DNA of 64,000 bases from Microbacterium sufflavum. Its GTDB lineage: Bacteria > Actinomycetota > Actinomycetes > Actinomycetales > Microbacteriaceae. A program made the translations under genes and the position numbers. The DNA is taken from the NCBI RefSeq assembly GCF_023101165.1, contig NZ_CP078076.1:186001-250000 (forward strand). Direction: 5' to 3'. Positions 19,731 through 28,139 of the stretch are shown one piece after another (positions within the stretch are counted from its first letter, which is position 1; each line of letters starts with the position of its first letter). The notes beneath the pieces are model-generated. The model ran no database searches and was not told the origin of the DNA. It saw only the letters and a program-made list of their open reading frames with translations.

Positions 19731-20569
19731 CCCTTCACGCTCCCCGCCGCGACGCCCGCCACGAAGTAGCGCTGCAGTGCGAGGAACACCACCACGATCG
19801 GGAGGGCGGCGATCGTCAGTCCTGCCAGCAGCACCCCCCATTCGGTCGACAGCGAGTCCCGGAACGACATCAGTCCGGCGGGAATGGTGCGCAGCGCATC
19901 GGCGTCGATGTAGACGATCGCGAAGAGGAACTCGTTCCAGGCGAAGTAGCCCGTCAGCACGGCGGCCGTGGTGAGCACCGAGGCGCTCAGCGGCAGGTAG
20001 ACGTGGCGGAAGACGCCGAACGAGCGGCAGCCGTCGATGGTCGCGGCGTCCTCCAGCTCGCGCGGGATCCCGAGGAACACCGACCGGATGAGGAGGATCG
20101 CCATCGGCAGCCGGAACGCCACGTAGGGCAGGATCATCGCCCAGGAGGTGTTCAGCAGGCCCATCGCGTCCAGCAGCCGGTACAGCGGGATCAGGCTCAC
20201 CTGCGGTGCGACGACCAGGCCGCCCATGGCGACGATCAGCACGATGTTCGCGATCCGGCTCGACAGTCGCACCATGCCGTACGCGCACAGTGCCGCGATC
20301 GCCACCGTGGCCACCGTGGAGACGATCGTGACGACGACCGAGTTCACGAAGTAGTCGGAGATGCCGCGGTCCCAGGCGGCCGCGTAGTTCTGCACGAGCC
20401 AGACCGACGGCAGTCCCCAGGGGTCGGTGAAGATCTCGGACGACGACTTGAACGACGAGATGACCATCCACAGCAGCGGGTAGGCGATCACGACGGCGTA
20501 GATCACGAGGACGAGGTGGACGGGAACCTGGCGGAGACGTTCCGCCGGACGGAGCCGGGTGCCGCTCAT
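19727..20569 (-). CDS. frlM: CUT1 ABC permease, FrlM-like
   Basis: Inner-membrane permease of 280 residues with six predicted segments, of the MalG type. The EAA loop (ELEDAATIDGCRSFGVFRHV) lies near residue 180 and contacts an ATPase. The start follows the FrlN-like stop by one base and the stop overlaps the kinase start by 4 nt. It forms the channel with the FrlN-like subunit for import of fructosyl amino acids. No ATPase gene is in the operon, so a shared MsiK/MsmX-type ATPase must serve it. Confidence 0.87.
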   Translation of the reverse strand: MSGTRLRPAERLRQVPVHLVLVIYAVVIAYPLLWMVISSFKSSSEIFTDPWGLPSVWLVQNYAAAWDRGISDYFVNSVVVTIVSTVATVAIAALCAYGMVRLSSRIANIVLIVAMGGLVVAPQVSLIPLYRLLDAMGLLNTSWAMILPYVAFRLPMAILLIRSVFLGIPRELEDAATIDGCRSFGVFRHVYLPLSASVLTTAAVLTGYFAWNEFLFAIVYIDADALRTIPAGLMSFRDSLSTEWGVLLAGLTIAALPIVVVFLALQRYFVAGVAAGSVKG

Positions 20570-20570
20570 C

Positions 20571-21452
20571 TCAGTCCCTCCCGCTTCGGAACGACACCAT
20601 CTGCACGACCGACAGCACGAGGGTGATCACGAAGATCAGGCTGGCGATGGCCGAGGCGTAGCCCATCTGGTTCTGGAAGAAGCCCTGGTTGTACATGTAG
20701 GTCGCCAGCACCTGGGTGGTGTTGCCCGGGCCTCCCTTGGTGAGGATGTAGGGCTCGTTGAAGACCGTGAAGGCCCCAGAGACGGTGAGGATCATGGCGA
20801 CGAAGATCATCTCCTTGGCCTGCGGCACGGTGATGCTGAAGAACTGGCGGATGCGGCCGGCGCCGTCGAGCGAAGCCGCCTCGTAGTACTCCTCGGGGAT
20901 CTGCTGCAGCGCCACGACGTAGAGCATGCAGACGTAGCCGATGCTCTGCCACTGCGAGACGCCGATGACCGCCCCCATGGCCGTGTCGACGTCGGCGAGC
21001 CACGCGGTCTGCAGGCCGCCGAGCCCGACGGCTTCCAGCAGGGCGTTGAGCAGTCCGCCACGGGCGTTGTAGACGAACGTGAACAGCAGCGCGATCACCG
21101 TCATGGAGATGACGGCGGGGAGGAAGTAGACGCTCCGCAGGAACGCGCCCATGCGCGGTCCCAGCAGCCGGGTGAGCCAGGCCGCGATCACGAGAGCGCC
21201 CAGCACCTGGCACACGATCGACACGACCGCGTACAGGATGTTGTTGCCCAGAGCGGTCGCGATCACGGGGTCCGACAGCAGGCGGGCGAAGTTGTCGAGG
21301 CCGACGAAGCGCATCTCACCGGCGCCGGCGCTGAAGGAGAAGAAGCCGAAGGCCGCGTTGGCGACCAGCGGGTAGTACACGAACACCCCGATCAGGATGA
21401 TCGCGGGAAGCACGTAGAGCAGGTTCGACCAGGCTCGGGATCGTGTTCTCAT
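20571..21452 (-). CDS. frlN: CUT1 ABC permease, FrlN-like
   Basis: MalF-type permease of 293 residues with six segments but without the extra periplasmic domain of MalF. The EAA loop (QQIPEEYYEAASLDGAGRIR) is near residue 195 and is followed by the FNEPYILTKGGP motif usual for this subunit. ATG at 21452 is used because a GGAAGAG site is eight bases away; the GTG one codon upstream (21455) is also possible. Second transporter gene after the binding protein, 60 nt downstream. Confidence 0.87.
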   Translation of the reverse strand: MRTRSRAWSNLLYVLPAIILIGVFVYYPLVANAAFGFFSFSAGAGEMRFVGLDNFARLLSDPVIATALGNNILYAVVSIVCQVLGALVIAAWLTRLLGPRMGAFLRSVYFLPAVISMTVIALLFTFVYNARGGLLNALLEAVGLGGLQTAWLADVDTAMGAVIGVSQWQSIGYVCMLYVVALQQIPEEYYEAASLDGAGRIRQFFSITVPQAKEMIFVAMILTVSGAFTVFNEPYILTKGGPGNTTQVLATYMYNQGFFQNQMGYASAIASLIFVITLVLSVVQMVSFRSGRD

Positions 21453-21515
21453 CACGGTGTCTCTTCCGAAGTGGGAGGGGCCGCCGACGGCGGGCGACGG
21501 CGGCCCCGAGGCGGA

Positions 21516-22802
21516 TCAGGAGGCGTCGCGCACCCGCGTCGCCGCCTCCTGCACGGCGGCCATGACACCCTCCGGGGTCTGCTGGCCGCTGAGCATCAGC
21601 TGCGTCTCGGACAGGTACGCCTGCACGATCTGCGGATCGTAGGCGTTGTCGAGCCAGGTGGTCATCGCCGAGGCGTCGACGATCCCCTGCGCGAGCTCCT
21701 GGGAGATCTCGGGCACGTCCGCCTCCTCCACGGCACCCTTCACCGGGCTCAGCTCCCCCGCCCGCTCGGCGTAGGCGATGCCGCTCTGCTTGCTGAGCAG
21801 GAACTCCAGGAAGCGCTGCGCCTCCTCCGGGTGCTTCGTGGTCTTCGAGATCGCGAAGCCCTCCGGTGCCCCCGTCAACTCCTCCGGGTCGCCCTTGCCT
21901 CCCTCGACGGCCGGGAAGTTGAACGTGCCGTACTCGAACTGCGCGTCGCCGAAGTACCCCACCTCGGCGCTCTGCATGTACATGATGGGCGCCTCCCCCG
22001 CGATCCACGCGTTGCGCGCGATCTCGTGCCCGACGGCGGTGAGGTCGTCGTTCATGTACTCCGCCAGCTCCTGGAACCTCTCCAGAGCGGTCACGTACCC
22101 GGGGTCGGTGAACTCGCCGGTGGCGGGGTCCTGATCCGCGGCGAAGACCTCCGGGTCGACCACGCGCTGGTTGAGCGTGCCCACGTAGTGCGCGATCGTC
22201 CACTGCTCCTGCGCGCCGTACTCGATGGGGGTCATCCCCGCGTCCTGGATCTCCTCCAGCACGTCGATGAACTCGTCCCACGTCGTCGGCGGCTCGAGCC
22301 CCAGCTCCTCGAAGACGTCCTTGTTGTAGAAGAACAGCTTCGACTGCATCCCCACAGGCAGACCGTAGGAGGTGCCGTCGACCTCGAAGGCCTCGAGCTG
22401 GCTCGGGTAGAAGCTGTCACGGAACGCGGTGTCCTCTTCGAGCCACGGCCCCAGGTCGAGCAGCGCGTCGTTGGCGACGAGCTCATCGACGAACGATCCG
22501 CTCCACGTGAAGAGCACGTCCGGGGCGTTCGCGGAGCCGGCGACGACCTTGACCTTGTCCTTGTAGGCGTCGTTGAGCACGCTCTCGACGGAGACGGTGA
22601 TGTCGGGGTTCTCCTTCTCGAACTCCGCCACCATGTCGCTGTAGTACGAGTTCTTCGGCTCGTTCGGCCAGCGGTGGAAGAAGCTGATCTCCACCTGGCC
22701 GTCCGCGGCCTCGCTCTCGCCTCCGGCGCACGAGGCCAGGGGGACGACGAGGGCGACGGCGGCCGCAGCCGCCACGCCGATCCGGGTTGACGTTCGCATC
22801 AT
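21516..22802 (-). CDS. frlO: ABC sugar-type substrate-binding lipoprotein, FrlO-like
   Basis: Extracellular solute-binding protein family 1, 428 residues. The signal peptide ends in lipobox LASC (Cys25). EISFFHRWPNEPKN, ITVSVESVLNDAYKDKV and FNKDVFEELGLEPPTTWDEF-type segments are typical of CUT1 binding proteins. The ATG at 22802, the first of two adjacent, has AAAGGA six bases upstream; the frame is open far beyond but that part is antisense to the deglycase gene. It lies 16 nt after the frlB-like stop. Its ligand is inferred as a fructosyl amino acid from the operon order. Confidence 0.85.
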   Translation of the reverse strand: MMRTSTRIGVAAAAAVALVVPLASCAGGESEAADGQVEISFFHRWPNEPKNSYYSDMVAEFEKENPDITVSVESVLNDAYKDKVKVVAGSANAPDVLFTWSGSFVDELVANDALLDLGPWLEEDTAFRDSFYPSQLEAFEVDGTSYGLPVGMQSKLFFYNKDVFEELGLEPPTTWDEFIDVLEEIQDAGMTPIEYGAQEQWTIAHYVGTLNQRVVDPEVFAADQDPATGEFTDPGYVTALERFQELAEYMNDDLTAVGHEIARNAWIAGEAPIMYMQSAEVGYFGDAQFEYGTFNFPAVEGGKGDPEELTGAPEGFAISKTTKHPEEAQRFLEFLLSKQSGIAYAERAGELSPVKGAVEEADVPEISQELAQGIVDASAMTTWLDNAYDPQIVQAYLSETQLMLSGQQTPEGVMAAVQEAATRVRDAS

Positions 22803-22818
22803 TGCGATCCTTTCGTTC

Positions 22819-23823
22819 CTAGTACTCCATGCGCCACATGTAGCGGCGCACGCTGAGGGGGTGACCACGGTGGTCGGCGAGCGCGTCCGCGTAGGCGCGC
22901 AGCACGATGTTGAAGAGCAGGTGGGCGAAGACGCCACGGACCTCGGGGGCGACGACGTCCAGGCCGAACTCCTGCGCGTCGAGCACCAGCACCCGCTTCG
23001 AGTGCTTCGTGACGAAGTCGACGGCCCGCTGCTCCACGGCGCGGGTCTCGTCGAGGCCGAGCAGCGCGATGAAGGGCACGTCCTCCTCGGTGATCTCGAA
23101 CGGGCCGTGGAAGTACTCGCCGGCGTGGATCGCGGCGGAGTGCACCCACTGCATCTCCTGCAGCAGGCAGATGGCGAAGGAGTAGGCCGAGCCGAAGTTG
23201 GATCCCGCGGCCATGGTGTAGATGAGGGGCTCGCGGCGGGAGGCGTAGCCCCAGGCATCGGCGGCGGCGGCGTGCGCCTCGCGGGCTGCGGGAACGAGCG
23301 AGGGCAACTGGGCCACGGCGTCGTCGACGGCGGTCGCGATACCCGCCTGCTCGCGGTCGTCGAGGATGCCGGCGGCGAGGCGCAGGAGGAGCGCCGGCCC
23401 GACGTGGGCCTCGCTCTTGCCCTCGCCGTGCTGGTAGGCCACGACATGCTCCGCGGCCTCGGCCAACGGGGAGGCGGGGTCGAACGTGAAGGCGACGGTG
23501 AGGGCGCCGCGCTCGCGGGCGTGACGGGCGGCTTCGACCGTCTCCGGGGTGGTGCCCGAGTGCGAGCAGAGGAGGACGAGGGTGTCCGCGTCGACGCGGG
23601 ACGAGGCGCGCGAGGTGAATTCGGCGGCGTTCAGGGCGGTCGCCTCGAGCCGGACACCCTTCGTTCCGAAGAGGTACTCGATGGGCTGCATGACGGCGTA
23701 GGAGCCGCCGCAGGCGGTGAGCACGACGCGCGAGATGGTGTCCCGGGTCGCGATCGCCTGGCGAGCCGCAGCGAGCTGGTTCTCGATGGCGGCGGAGTCG
23801 ACGAACAGAGCGGTGGCAGACAA
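22819..23823 (-). CDS. frlB: SIS-domain fructosamine 6-phosphate deglycase, FrlB-like
   Basis: Protein of 334 residues with two SIS (sugar isomerase) domains like the C-terminal half of GlmS. Domain 1 contains VVLTACGGSYAV and LLCSHSGTTPETVEA; domain 2 contains IYTMAAGSNFGSAY and AGEYFHGPFEI with active-site-type Glu and His. The C-terminus RRYMWRMEY parallels the RRYYGGLVEY end of E. coli FrlB. FrlB splits fructoselysine 6-phosphate into glucose 6-phosphate and lysine. The start is TTG at 23823, supported by GAAGGGA five bases upstream and lack of any other early start. It heads an operon in the order frlB-O-N-M-D, then frlR. Confidence 0.85.
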   Translation of the reverse strand: MSATALFVDSAAIENQLAAARQAIATRDTISRVVLTACGGSYAVMQPIEYLFGTKGVRLEATALNAAEFTSRASSRVDADTLVLLCSHSGTTPETVEAARHARERGALTVAFTFDPASPLAEAAEHVVAYQHGEGKSEAHVGPALLLRLAAGILDDREQAGIATAVDDAVAQLPSLVPAAREAHAAAADAWGYASRREPLIYTMAAGSNFGSAYSFAICLLQEMQWVHSAAIHAGEYFHGPFEITEEDVPFIALLGLDETRAVEQRAVDFVTKHSKRVLVLDAQEFGLDVVAPEVRGVFAHLLFNIVLRAYADALADHRGHPLSVRRYMWRMEY

Positions 23824-23856
23824 GATGGTCCCTTCTGATGACCGGTAGCAAACATC

Positions 23857-23886
23857 ATGACTTGTTATATGACGTCATGTGATGAC
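23857..23886. promoter_or_regulatory. Promoter and likely FrlR operator of the fructosamine operon
   Basis: ATGAC occurs three times, at 23857, 23869 and 23882 (12 and 13 bases apart), and with GTCAT makes the inverted pair CATGAC/GTCATG (23856-23879). A minus-strand TATAAC (23864-23869) within it is the best -10 element, 41 bases before the TTG start. Overlap of -10 and repeats fits a GntR repressor site. Confidence 0.5.
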
Positions 23887-24009
23887 TGACGTTAGCGAGA
23901 GACCGGTCGGCTTGTAAAGAGGTCTGCGGAAAATGGGTCGCAGAAAACCTCCCGGCGACGAAGGACCCTTTCGGCGCGGGTCAGGAGCCGGCGAGCGGAA
24001 AGCGCGGAA

Positions 24010-24807
24010 TCAGGCGCGACGACGGCCGCGGACGGCCTTGATCGCCATCTGCACCGCGATCACCACGAGGTACGCGGCGAACAGGATGTTGCCCACGGAG
24101 GGGTTGACGATCGTCGCGAGCCACGCGCCGAGCGCGGTCGTCGTGCACGCCGAGACACCGATGAGCGCGGCGGCGAGCAGGTCGACGTTCCGGTTGCGGA
24201 GGTTGCCGACGGTGCCGGAGATCGCGGTCGGGATCATCATCAGCAGCGACGTGCCCTTGGCGACCAGGTCGCTGGTGCCGAACGCGAGCATGAGCACCGG
24301 CACCACGATCACACCGCCGCCGACGCCGATGAGTCCGGCGAGGATGCCGGTGCCCACGCCGACGCCGACCAGGGCGATACCGGTGAGCCAGGTCAGCTCG
24401 AACACGGCGTCCCGCGAGGGGATCACCAGGAACAGGCTCACGATCACCACGACCAGGAAGCCCACGAAGCCCCAGCGCAGCGCGGTCTGCGAGATGCGCG
24501 GGAGCAGGCGCGTGCCGATCTGCGCGCCCACCACGGCGCCCGCGGCGAGGATCAGGGCCGGGATCCATGCCACCGATCCGGTGGTGGCGTACGAGATGAC
24601 ACCGACGCTGGCGGTCGGCACGATCGCGGCCAGCGAGGTGCCGGCCGCGAGCCGCTGGTCGAAGTGCAGCAGGAGCACCAGGAGCGGGACGATGACCGTG
24701 CCGCCGCCGACGCCGAACAGGCCGGAGAGGAGACCGGCGAGCAGGCCGATGCCGATGAATGCCGTATAGGCGCGAGGCCCGCGTCTCAGGGCCTGCGCGT
24801 CAGTCAC
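24010..24807 (-). CDS. TauE/SafE-family anion permease
   Basis: Integral membrane protein of 265 residues with about eight segments in two repeated halves, each opening with the glycine motif of the family: GLLSGLFGVGGGTVIVP near residue 25 and GILAGLIGVGGGVIVVP near 155. Members export or import sulfite, sulfoacetate or other organic anions. TAGGCT and six bases precede the GTG start at 24807, indicating a leaderless mRNA. It is separated from tctA by 46 nt on the same strand but has its own promoter, so a functional link to the tricarboxylate transporter is only possible. Confidence 0.9.
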   Translation of the reverse strand: MTDAQALRRGPRAYTAFIGIGLLAGLLSGLFGVGGGTVIVPLLVLLLHFDQRLAAGTSLAAIVPTASVGVISYATTGSVAWIPALILAAGAVVGAQIGTRLLPRISQTALRWGFVGFLVVVIVSLFLVIPSRDAVFELTWLTGIALVGVGVGTGILAGLIGVGGGVIVVPVLMLAFGTSDLVAKGTSLLMMIPTAISGTVGNLRNRNVDLLAAALIGVSACTTTALGAWLATIVNPSVGNILFAAYLVVIAVQMAIKAVRGRRRA

Positions 24808-24813
24808 CGGACC

Positions 24814-24819
24814 AGCCTA
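24814..24819 (-). promoter_or_regulatory. -10 hexamer TAGGCT, leaderless
   Basis: Minus-strand TAGGCT six bases before the GTG at 24807; it sits in the 46-nt gap after tctA. Confidence 0.55.
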
Positions 24820-24853
24820 CTCCCGGCCCCTCCCCTGCTCGAACCCGCGGCTC

Positions 24854-26401
24854 TCACACCTCGGAGTCGGCCTTCACCGGCACCGCGATCGACGCCGTGA
24901 GCGCCTGCTCGTACCGCCGCTGCCGACGCCGCAGCCACAGCCCGCCCGCGATCAGCAGCGCGAGCACGGCGTAGGCGACGGCCGCGAACGGCTGCGCGAC
25001 GAGCGTCGTCAGGTCGCCCTGGCTCAACTGAAGTGCGCGACGCAGCTGCTCCTCGCCCATCGGCCCGAGGATCATGCCCACCACGAGCGGCGCCACCGGG
25101 AACCCGTACCGGCGGAGGAAGTACCCCAGCACACCGATGATGAGCAGGATCAGGATGTCGACGACCGCGAAGTTCAGCGCATAGGCACCGAACGCGGCGA
25201 ACAGCAGGATGCCCGCGTAGAGGTACGGCCGAGGGATCTGCAGCAGCTTCACCCACATGCCCACGAGCGGGAGGTTGAGCACGAGCAGGATGACGTTGCC
25301 GATGTACAGGCTCGCCACCAGCGCCCACACCAGGTCGGACTGTCCCGTGAACAGCAGCGGGCCCGGCTGCAGGCCGTACGTCTGGAACGCGGTCAGGATG
25401 ATCGCCGCGGTCGCGGTGGTCGGCAGGCCGAGCGTCAGCAGCGGCACGAGCACTCCGGCCGCCGCCGCGTTGTTCGCCGACTCCGGCCCGGCCACCCCCT
25501 CGATGGCGCCACGCCCGAACTCGTCCTTGCGGCGGGAGAGCTTCCGCTCCGTCGCGTACGACAGGAAGGTCGCGACATCGGCACCGCCCGCCGGGATCGT
25601 CCCGATCGGGAACCCGATGGCGGTGCCGCGCAGCCACGGCTTCCACGACCGCCGCCAGTCGTCCTTCGTCATCCAGCTCCGCCACCCGCGCGCCACCGGG
25701 ATCACGTCGACCGCGCCGTGGCGCAGACGGGCGGCGACGTAGAGCGTCTCCCCCACGGCGAACAGGCCCACCGCCACCAGCACCACGTCGATGCCGTCCG
25801 CGAGCGGCAGCAGGCCGAGCGTGTAGCGCTGCTGCCCGGACAGCCAGTCGGTGCCGACCAGCCCGAGGAACAGCCCGACGCCGAGCGACAGCAGGCCCCG
25901 CGGCACCGAGGAGCCCATGAGCGCGCCGACCGTGACGAACGCGACGACGATCAGCGCCACGTAGTCCGCCGGTCCGAGGTTCACGGCGAACTGCGCCAGC
26001 ACCGGCGCCAGCAGCGTGAGGCCGATCGTCGCGAGCGTGCCGGCGACGAACGAGCCGATCGCCGCGGTCGCGAGGGCCGCGGCGCCCCGGCCGAGCTTGG
26101 CCATCCTGTTGCCCTCGATCGCGGTGACGATCGAGGCGGACTCCCCGGGAGTGTTGAGGAGGATGCTCGTGGTCGATCCGCCGTACATGCCGCCGTAGTA
26201 GATGCCGGCGAAGGTGATCAGGGCCGCGGCCGGCTCCAGCGTGTAGGTGAGCGGCAGGAGGAGGGCCACCGTCATGGCGGGGCCGATACCCGGGAGCACG
26301 CCCACTGCCGTACCGATCAGCACGCCGAAGAACGCGAACACGAGGTACTGGGGCTGCAGCGCGGTCGCGAAGCCCTCCAGGAGCAGGGTCCAGCTGTCCA
26401 T
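24854..26401 (-). CDS. tctA: Tripartite tricarboxylate transporter, large permease TctA
   Basis: Large membrane subunit of 515 residues with about 11-12 segments. The family motif [18 protein letters not shown] is at residues about 26-43, followed by [20 protein letters not shown], the most conserved TctA stretch, and by a second related motif [20 protein letters not shown] in the middle. It imports citrate or another carboxylate using a proton or sodium gradient with TctB and binding protein TctC. ATG at 26401 shares one base with the tctB stop (TGATG). It is the last gene of tctCBA. Confidence 0.95.
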   Translation of the reverse strand: MDSWTLLLEGFATALQPQYLVFAFFGVLIGTAVGVLPGIGPAMTVALLLPLTYTLEPAAALITFAGIYYGGMYGGSTTSILLNTPGESASIVTAIEGNRMAKLGRGAAALATAAIGSFVAGTLATIGLTLLAPVLAQFAVNLGPADYVALIVVAFVTVGALMGSSVPRGLLSLGVGLFLGLVGTDWLSGQQRYTLGLLPLADGIDVVLVAVGLFAVGETLYVAARLRHGAVDVIPVARGWRSWMTKDDWRRSWKPWLRGTAIGFPIGTIPAGGADVATFLSYATERKLSRRKDEFGRGAIEGVAGPESANNAAAAGVLVPLLTLGLPTTATAAIILTAFQTYGLQPGPLLFTGQSDLVWALVASLYIGNVILLVLNLPLVGMWVKLLQIPRPYLYAGILLFAAFGAYALNFAVVDILILLIIGVLGYFLRRYGFPVAPLVVGMILGPMGEEQLRRALQLSQGDLTTLVAQPFAAVAYAVLALLIAGGLWLRRRQRRYEQALTASIAVPVKADSEV

Positions 26402-26958
26402 CAGAGCATCCTCCCCAGCCAGCCGAGCGCCGGCCCCCAGGGGAGCGACAGCCCGAGCAGTCCGCCGAACACGATCTGCACCACGAGCGCGATGGCCGCA
26501 CCGACCAGCAGGGCCACCCACCATCGGCGTGCCCCGAGCGCCCAGGCGACACCGCCGAACAGCAGCGCCGCGGCGGGCGCCCACCCGAGCGGCTCGATCA
26601 GCAGCAGGTGCGCCACCACGAGCCCCACGATCTTCACGAGCGCGAGCCAGTCCGTCGGGAGCTCCTGGTCGATGTCCTCGCCGTCCTCCGGGACGCCGCG
26701 GTGACCGCGGAGGATGCTCACGACCACGGCCACCGCCGACCCGAGCAGCAGCACCGACACGAACAGGGGGAACACGGTCGGACCCACCTGGGCGCCGGCA
26801 GGGACGTGGATGGAGAACACGCCGACGAGGGCGAACACACCGAGCGCGACCATGAGGAGGGCGAAGACGAGCTCGCCCCGCGGCAGGGACCCGAGCGAGC
26901 CCACCGACCGGCGTGTGCCGGTCTGCAGGCCCGAGGGTCCGGGAGACCCGGTCGACAT
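26401..26958 (-). CDS. tctB: Tripartite tricarboxylate transporter, small subunit TctB
   Basis: Small membrane subunit of 185 residues with four predicted segments ([38 protein letters not shown], a pair around residues 115-150 and a last one before [11 protein letters not shown]). A hydrophilic loop, acidic and with Gly/Asp, lies between segments 2 and 3. ATG at 26958 follows the tctC stop by one base; an upstream frame to 27066 lies inside tctC and is rejected. Sequence conservation in TctB is low, so the call rests on topology and position between tctC and tctA. Confidence 0.92.
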   Translation of the reverse strand: MSTGSPGPSGLQTGTRRSVGSLGSLPRGELVFALLMVALGVFALVGVFSIHVPAGAQVGPTVFPLFVSVLLLGSAVAVVVSILRGHRGVPEDGEDIDQELPTDWLALVKIVGLVVAHLLLIEPLGWAPAAALLFGGVAWALGARRWWVALLVGAAIALVVQIVFGGLLGLSLPWGPALGWLGRML

Positions 26959-26959
26959 G

Positions 26960-27979
26960 TCAGCCGACCAGCCCGATGTTCTGCAGCGTCGTGGTGACCT
27001 CGCCGATGTTGCCGGCGAGGAACTCGTCGAACTCCGCACCGGTGAGGAACGCGTCGGCCCACCCACGGGTCTCCAGCTCGTCCTTCCAGGCGTCCAACTC
27101 CTCCAGCTCGGTCACGATGCGCTCCAGCTCCGCGCGCTCGGCGTCGTCGATGCCCCCCGGGGCGATCACGCCGCGCCAGTTGGTGAGCACCACGTCGTAG
27201 CCGGCGTCGGTGATGGTGTCCACGTCGGGCAGCTGCGCGACGGGCTCGTCAGACGACACCGCGAGCGCCTTCATCGTCCCCGCCTCGATGTGCTGCAGGA
27301 ACTCGCCGACGCCCGAGATGCCCGCGGCGACCTTGCCGCCGAGGATCAGCGACGTCGCCTCGCCGCCACCGGAGTTGGGCGTGTAGTTGAGCTTCTCCGC
27401 GATCTCCCCGCCGTCCAGGCCCGCCTCCTCCAGCAGGAGCCCGGCCAGGATGTGGTCGGCCCCGCCCGCCGAACCGCCGGTGATGGTCACGGCCTGTCCG
27501 CGGTCGACGACGTCCTCCACCAGGTCCTCGAGCGTGTCGTACTCCGACTCCGCGGGCACGACCACCACGAGCGGCTCGTCGGTGAGGCGGGCGATCGGCG
27601 TCATGTCCTCGATGCGGACCGCGGACGCGTTGGTCTCGACCGCTCCGACCATGACCAGTCCCATCACCATGAGCGTCGCCGGGTCCTTCTCGTTGGCGAG
27701 CTGCGCGAGGCCGACGGTCCCCCCGGCGCCTCCGACGTTCGTGACCGGGGCGGAGCCGACGATCTCCTCCTCCGTGAGCAGCTGCGACATCGCGCGGCCG
27801 CTCTGGTCCCACCCGCCGCCAGGGTCGGCGGGGACCACGATGTTCAGGTCGGTGATGGCGACGGCTTCGCCGTCTCCGTCCGAGCCTCCGGCGTCTCCGC
27901 CTCCCGACGAGCACGCGGTGAGAGCGAGGGCGGTGGCGGCGACCGCGGCGGTCAGGGTGGCGATGCGGACGTACTTCAT
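26960..27979 (-). CDS. tctC: Tripartite tricarboxylate transporter, substrate-binding lipoprotein TctC
   Basis: Bug/TctC-family binding protein of 339 residues, a lipoprotein by its LTAC lipobox (Cys23). The mature part begins LNIVVPADPGGGWDQSGRAM, the ligand-carboxylate-binding loop of the family, and includes VTITGGSAGGADHI and GGKVAAGISGVGEF. AGGAGGAG lies five bases before the ATG. It heads tctCBA and is divergent from the sensor-regulator gene at 28140; homologous systems are controlled by CitA/CitB-type regulators. Ligand probably citrate or a dicarboxylate. Confidence 0.94.
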   Translation of the reverse strand: MKYVRIATLTAAVAATALALTACSSGGGDAGGSDGDGEAVAITDLNIVVPADPGGGWDQSGRAMSQLLTEEEIVGSAPVTNVGGAGGTVGLAQLANEKDPATLMVMGLVMVGAVETNASAVRIEDMTPIARLTDEPLVVVVPAESEYDTLEDLVEDVVDRGQAVTITGGSAGGADHILAGLLLEEAGLDGGEIAEKLNYTPNSGGGEATSLILGGKVAAGISGVGEFLQHIEAGTMKALAVSSDEPVAQLPDVDTITDAGYDVVLTNWRGVIAPGGIDDAERAELERIVTELEELDAWKDELETRGWADAFLTGAEFDEFLAGNIGEVTTTLQNIGLVG

Positions 27980-28056
27980 GGCGCTCCTCCTTGAGCGTTC
28001 GAGTGCAATCCGTCCACCATCGAGGTGTGGATGCGGCCGCTCAAGCTTCCGAAACC

Positions 28057-28086
28057 ATTGGTCGCGTTCCGTAAGTATTGGTCGCG
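28057..28086. promoter_or_regulatory. Direct repeat ATTGGTCGCG between tctC and its regulator
   Basis: Two exact copies of ATTGGTCGCG (28057-28066 and 28077-28086) start 20 bases apart, about two helical turns, in the 160-nt divergent intergenic region. Direct repeats on one face of the helix suit tandem binding by a CitB-type HTH protein; this is inference. Confidence 0.5.
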
Positions 28087-28139
28087 AACGCCGGTCCGCG
28101 CGGCTCGCGCCCTGGTTCGACAGCCGGGAGAATGAGCGG

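Noticed and set aside
27387-28139. Longer N-terminus for the sensor-regulator gene
   Set aside because: The extension runs antisense through tctC and gives low-complexity Ser/Ala sequence; the GTG at 28140 has a ribosome site directly before the first membrane helix.
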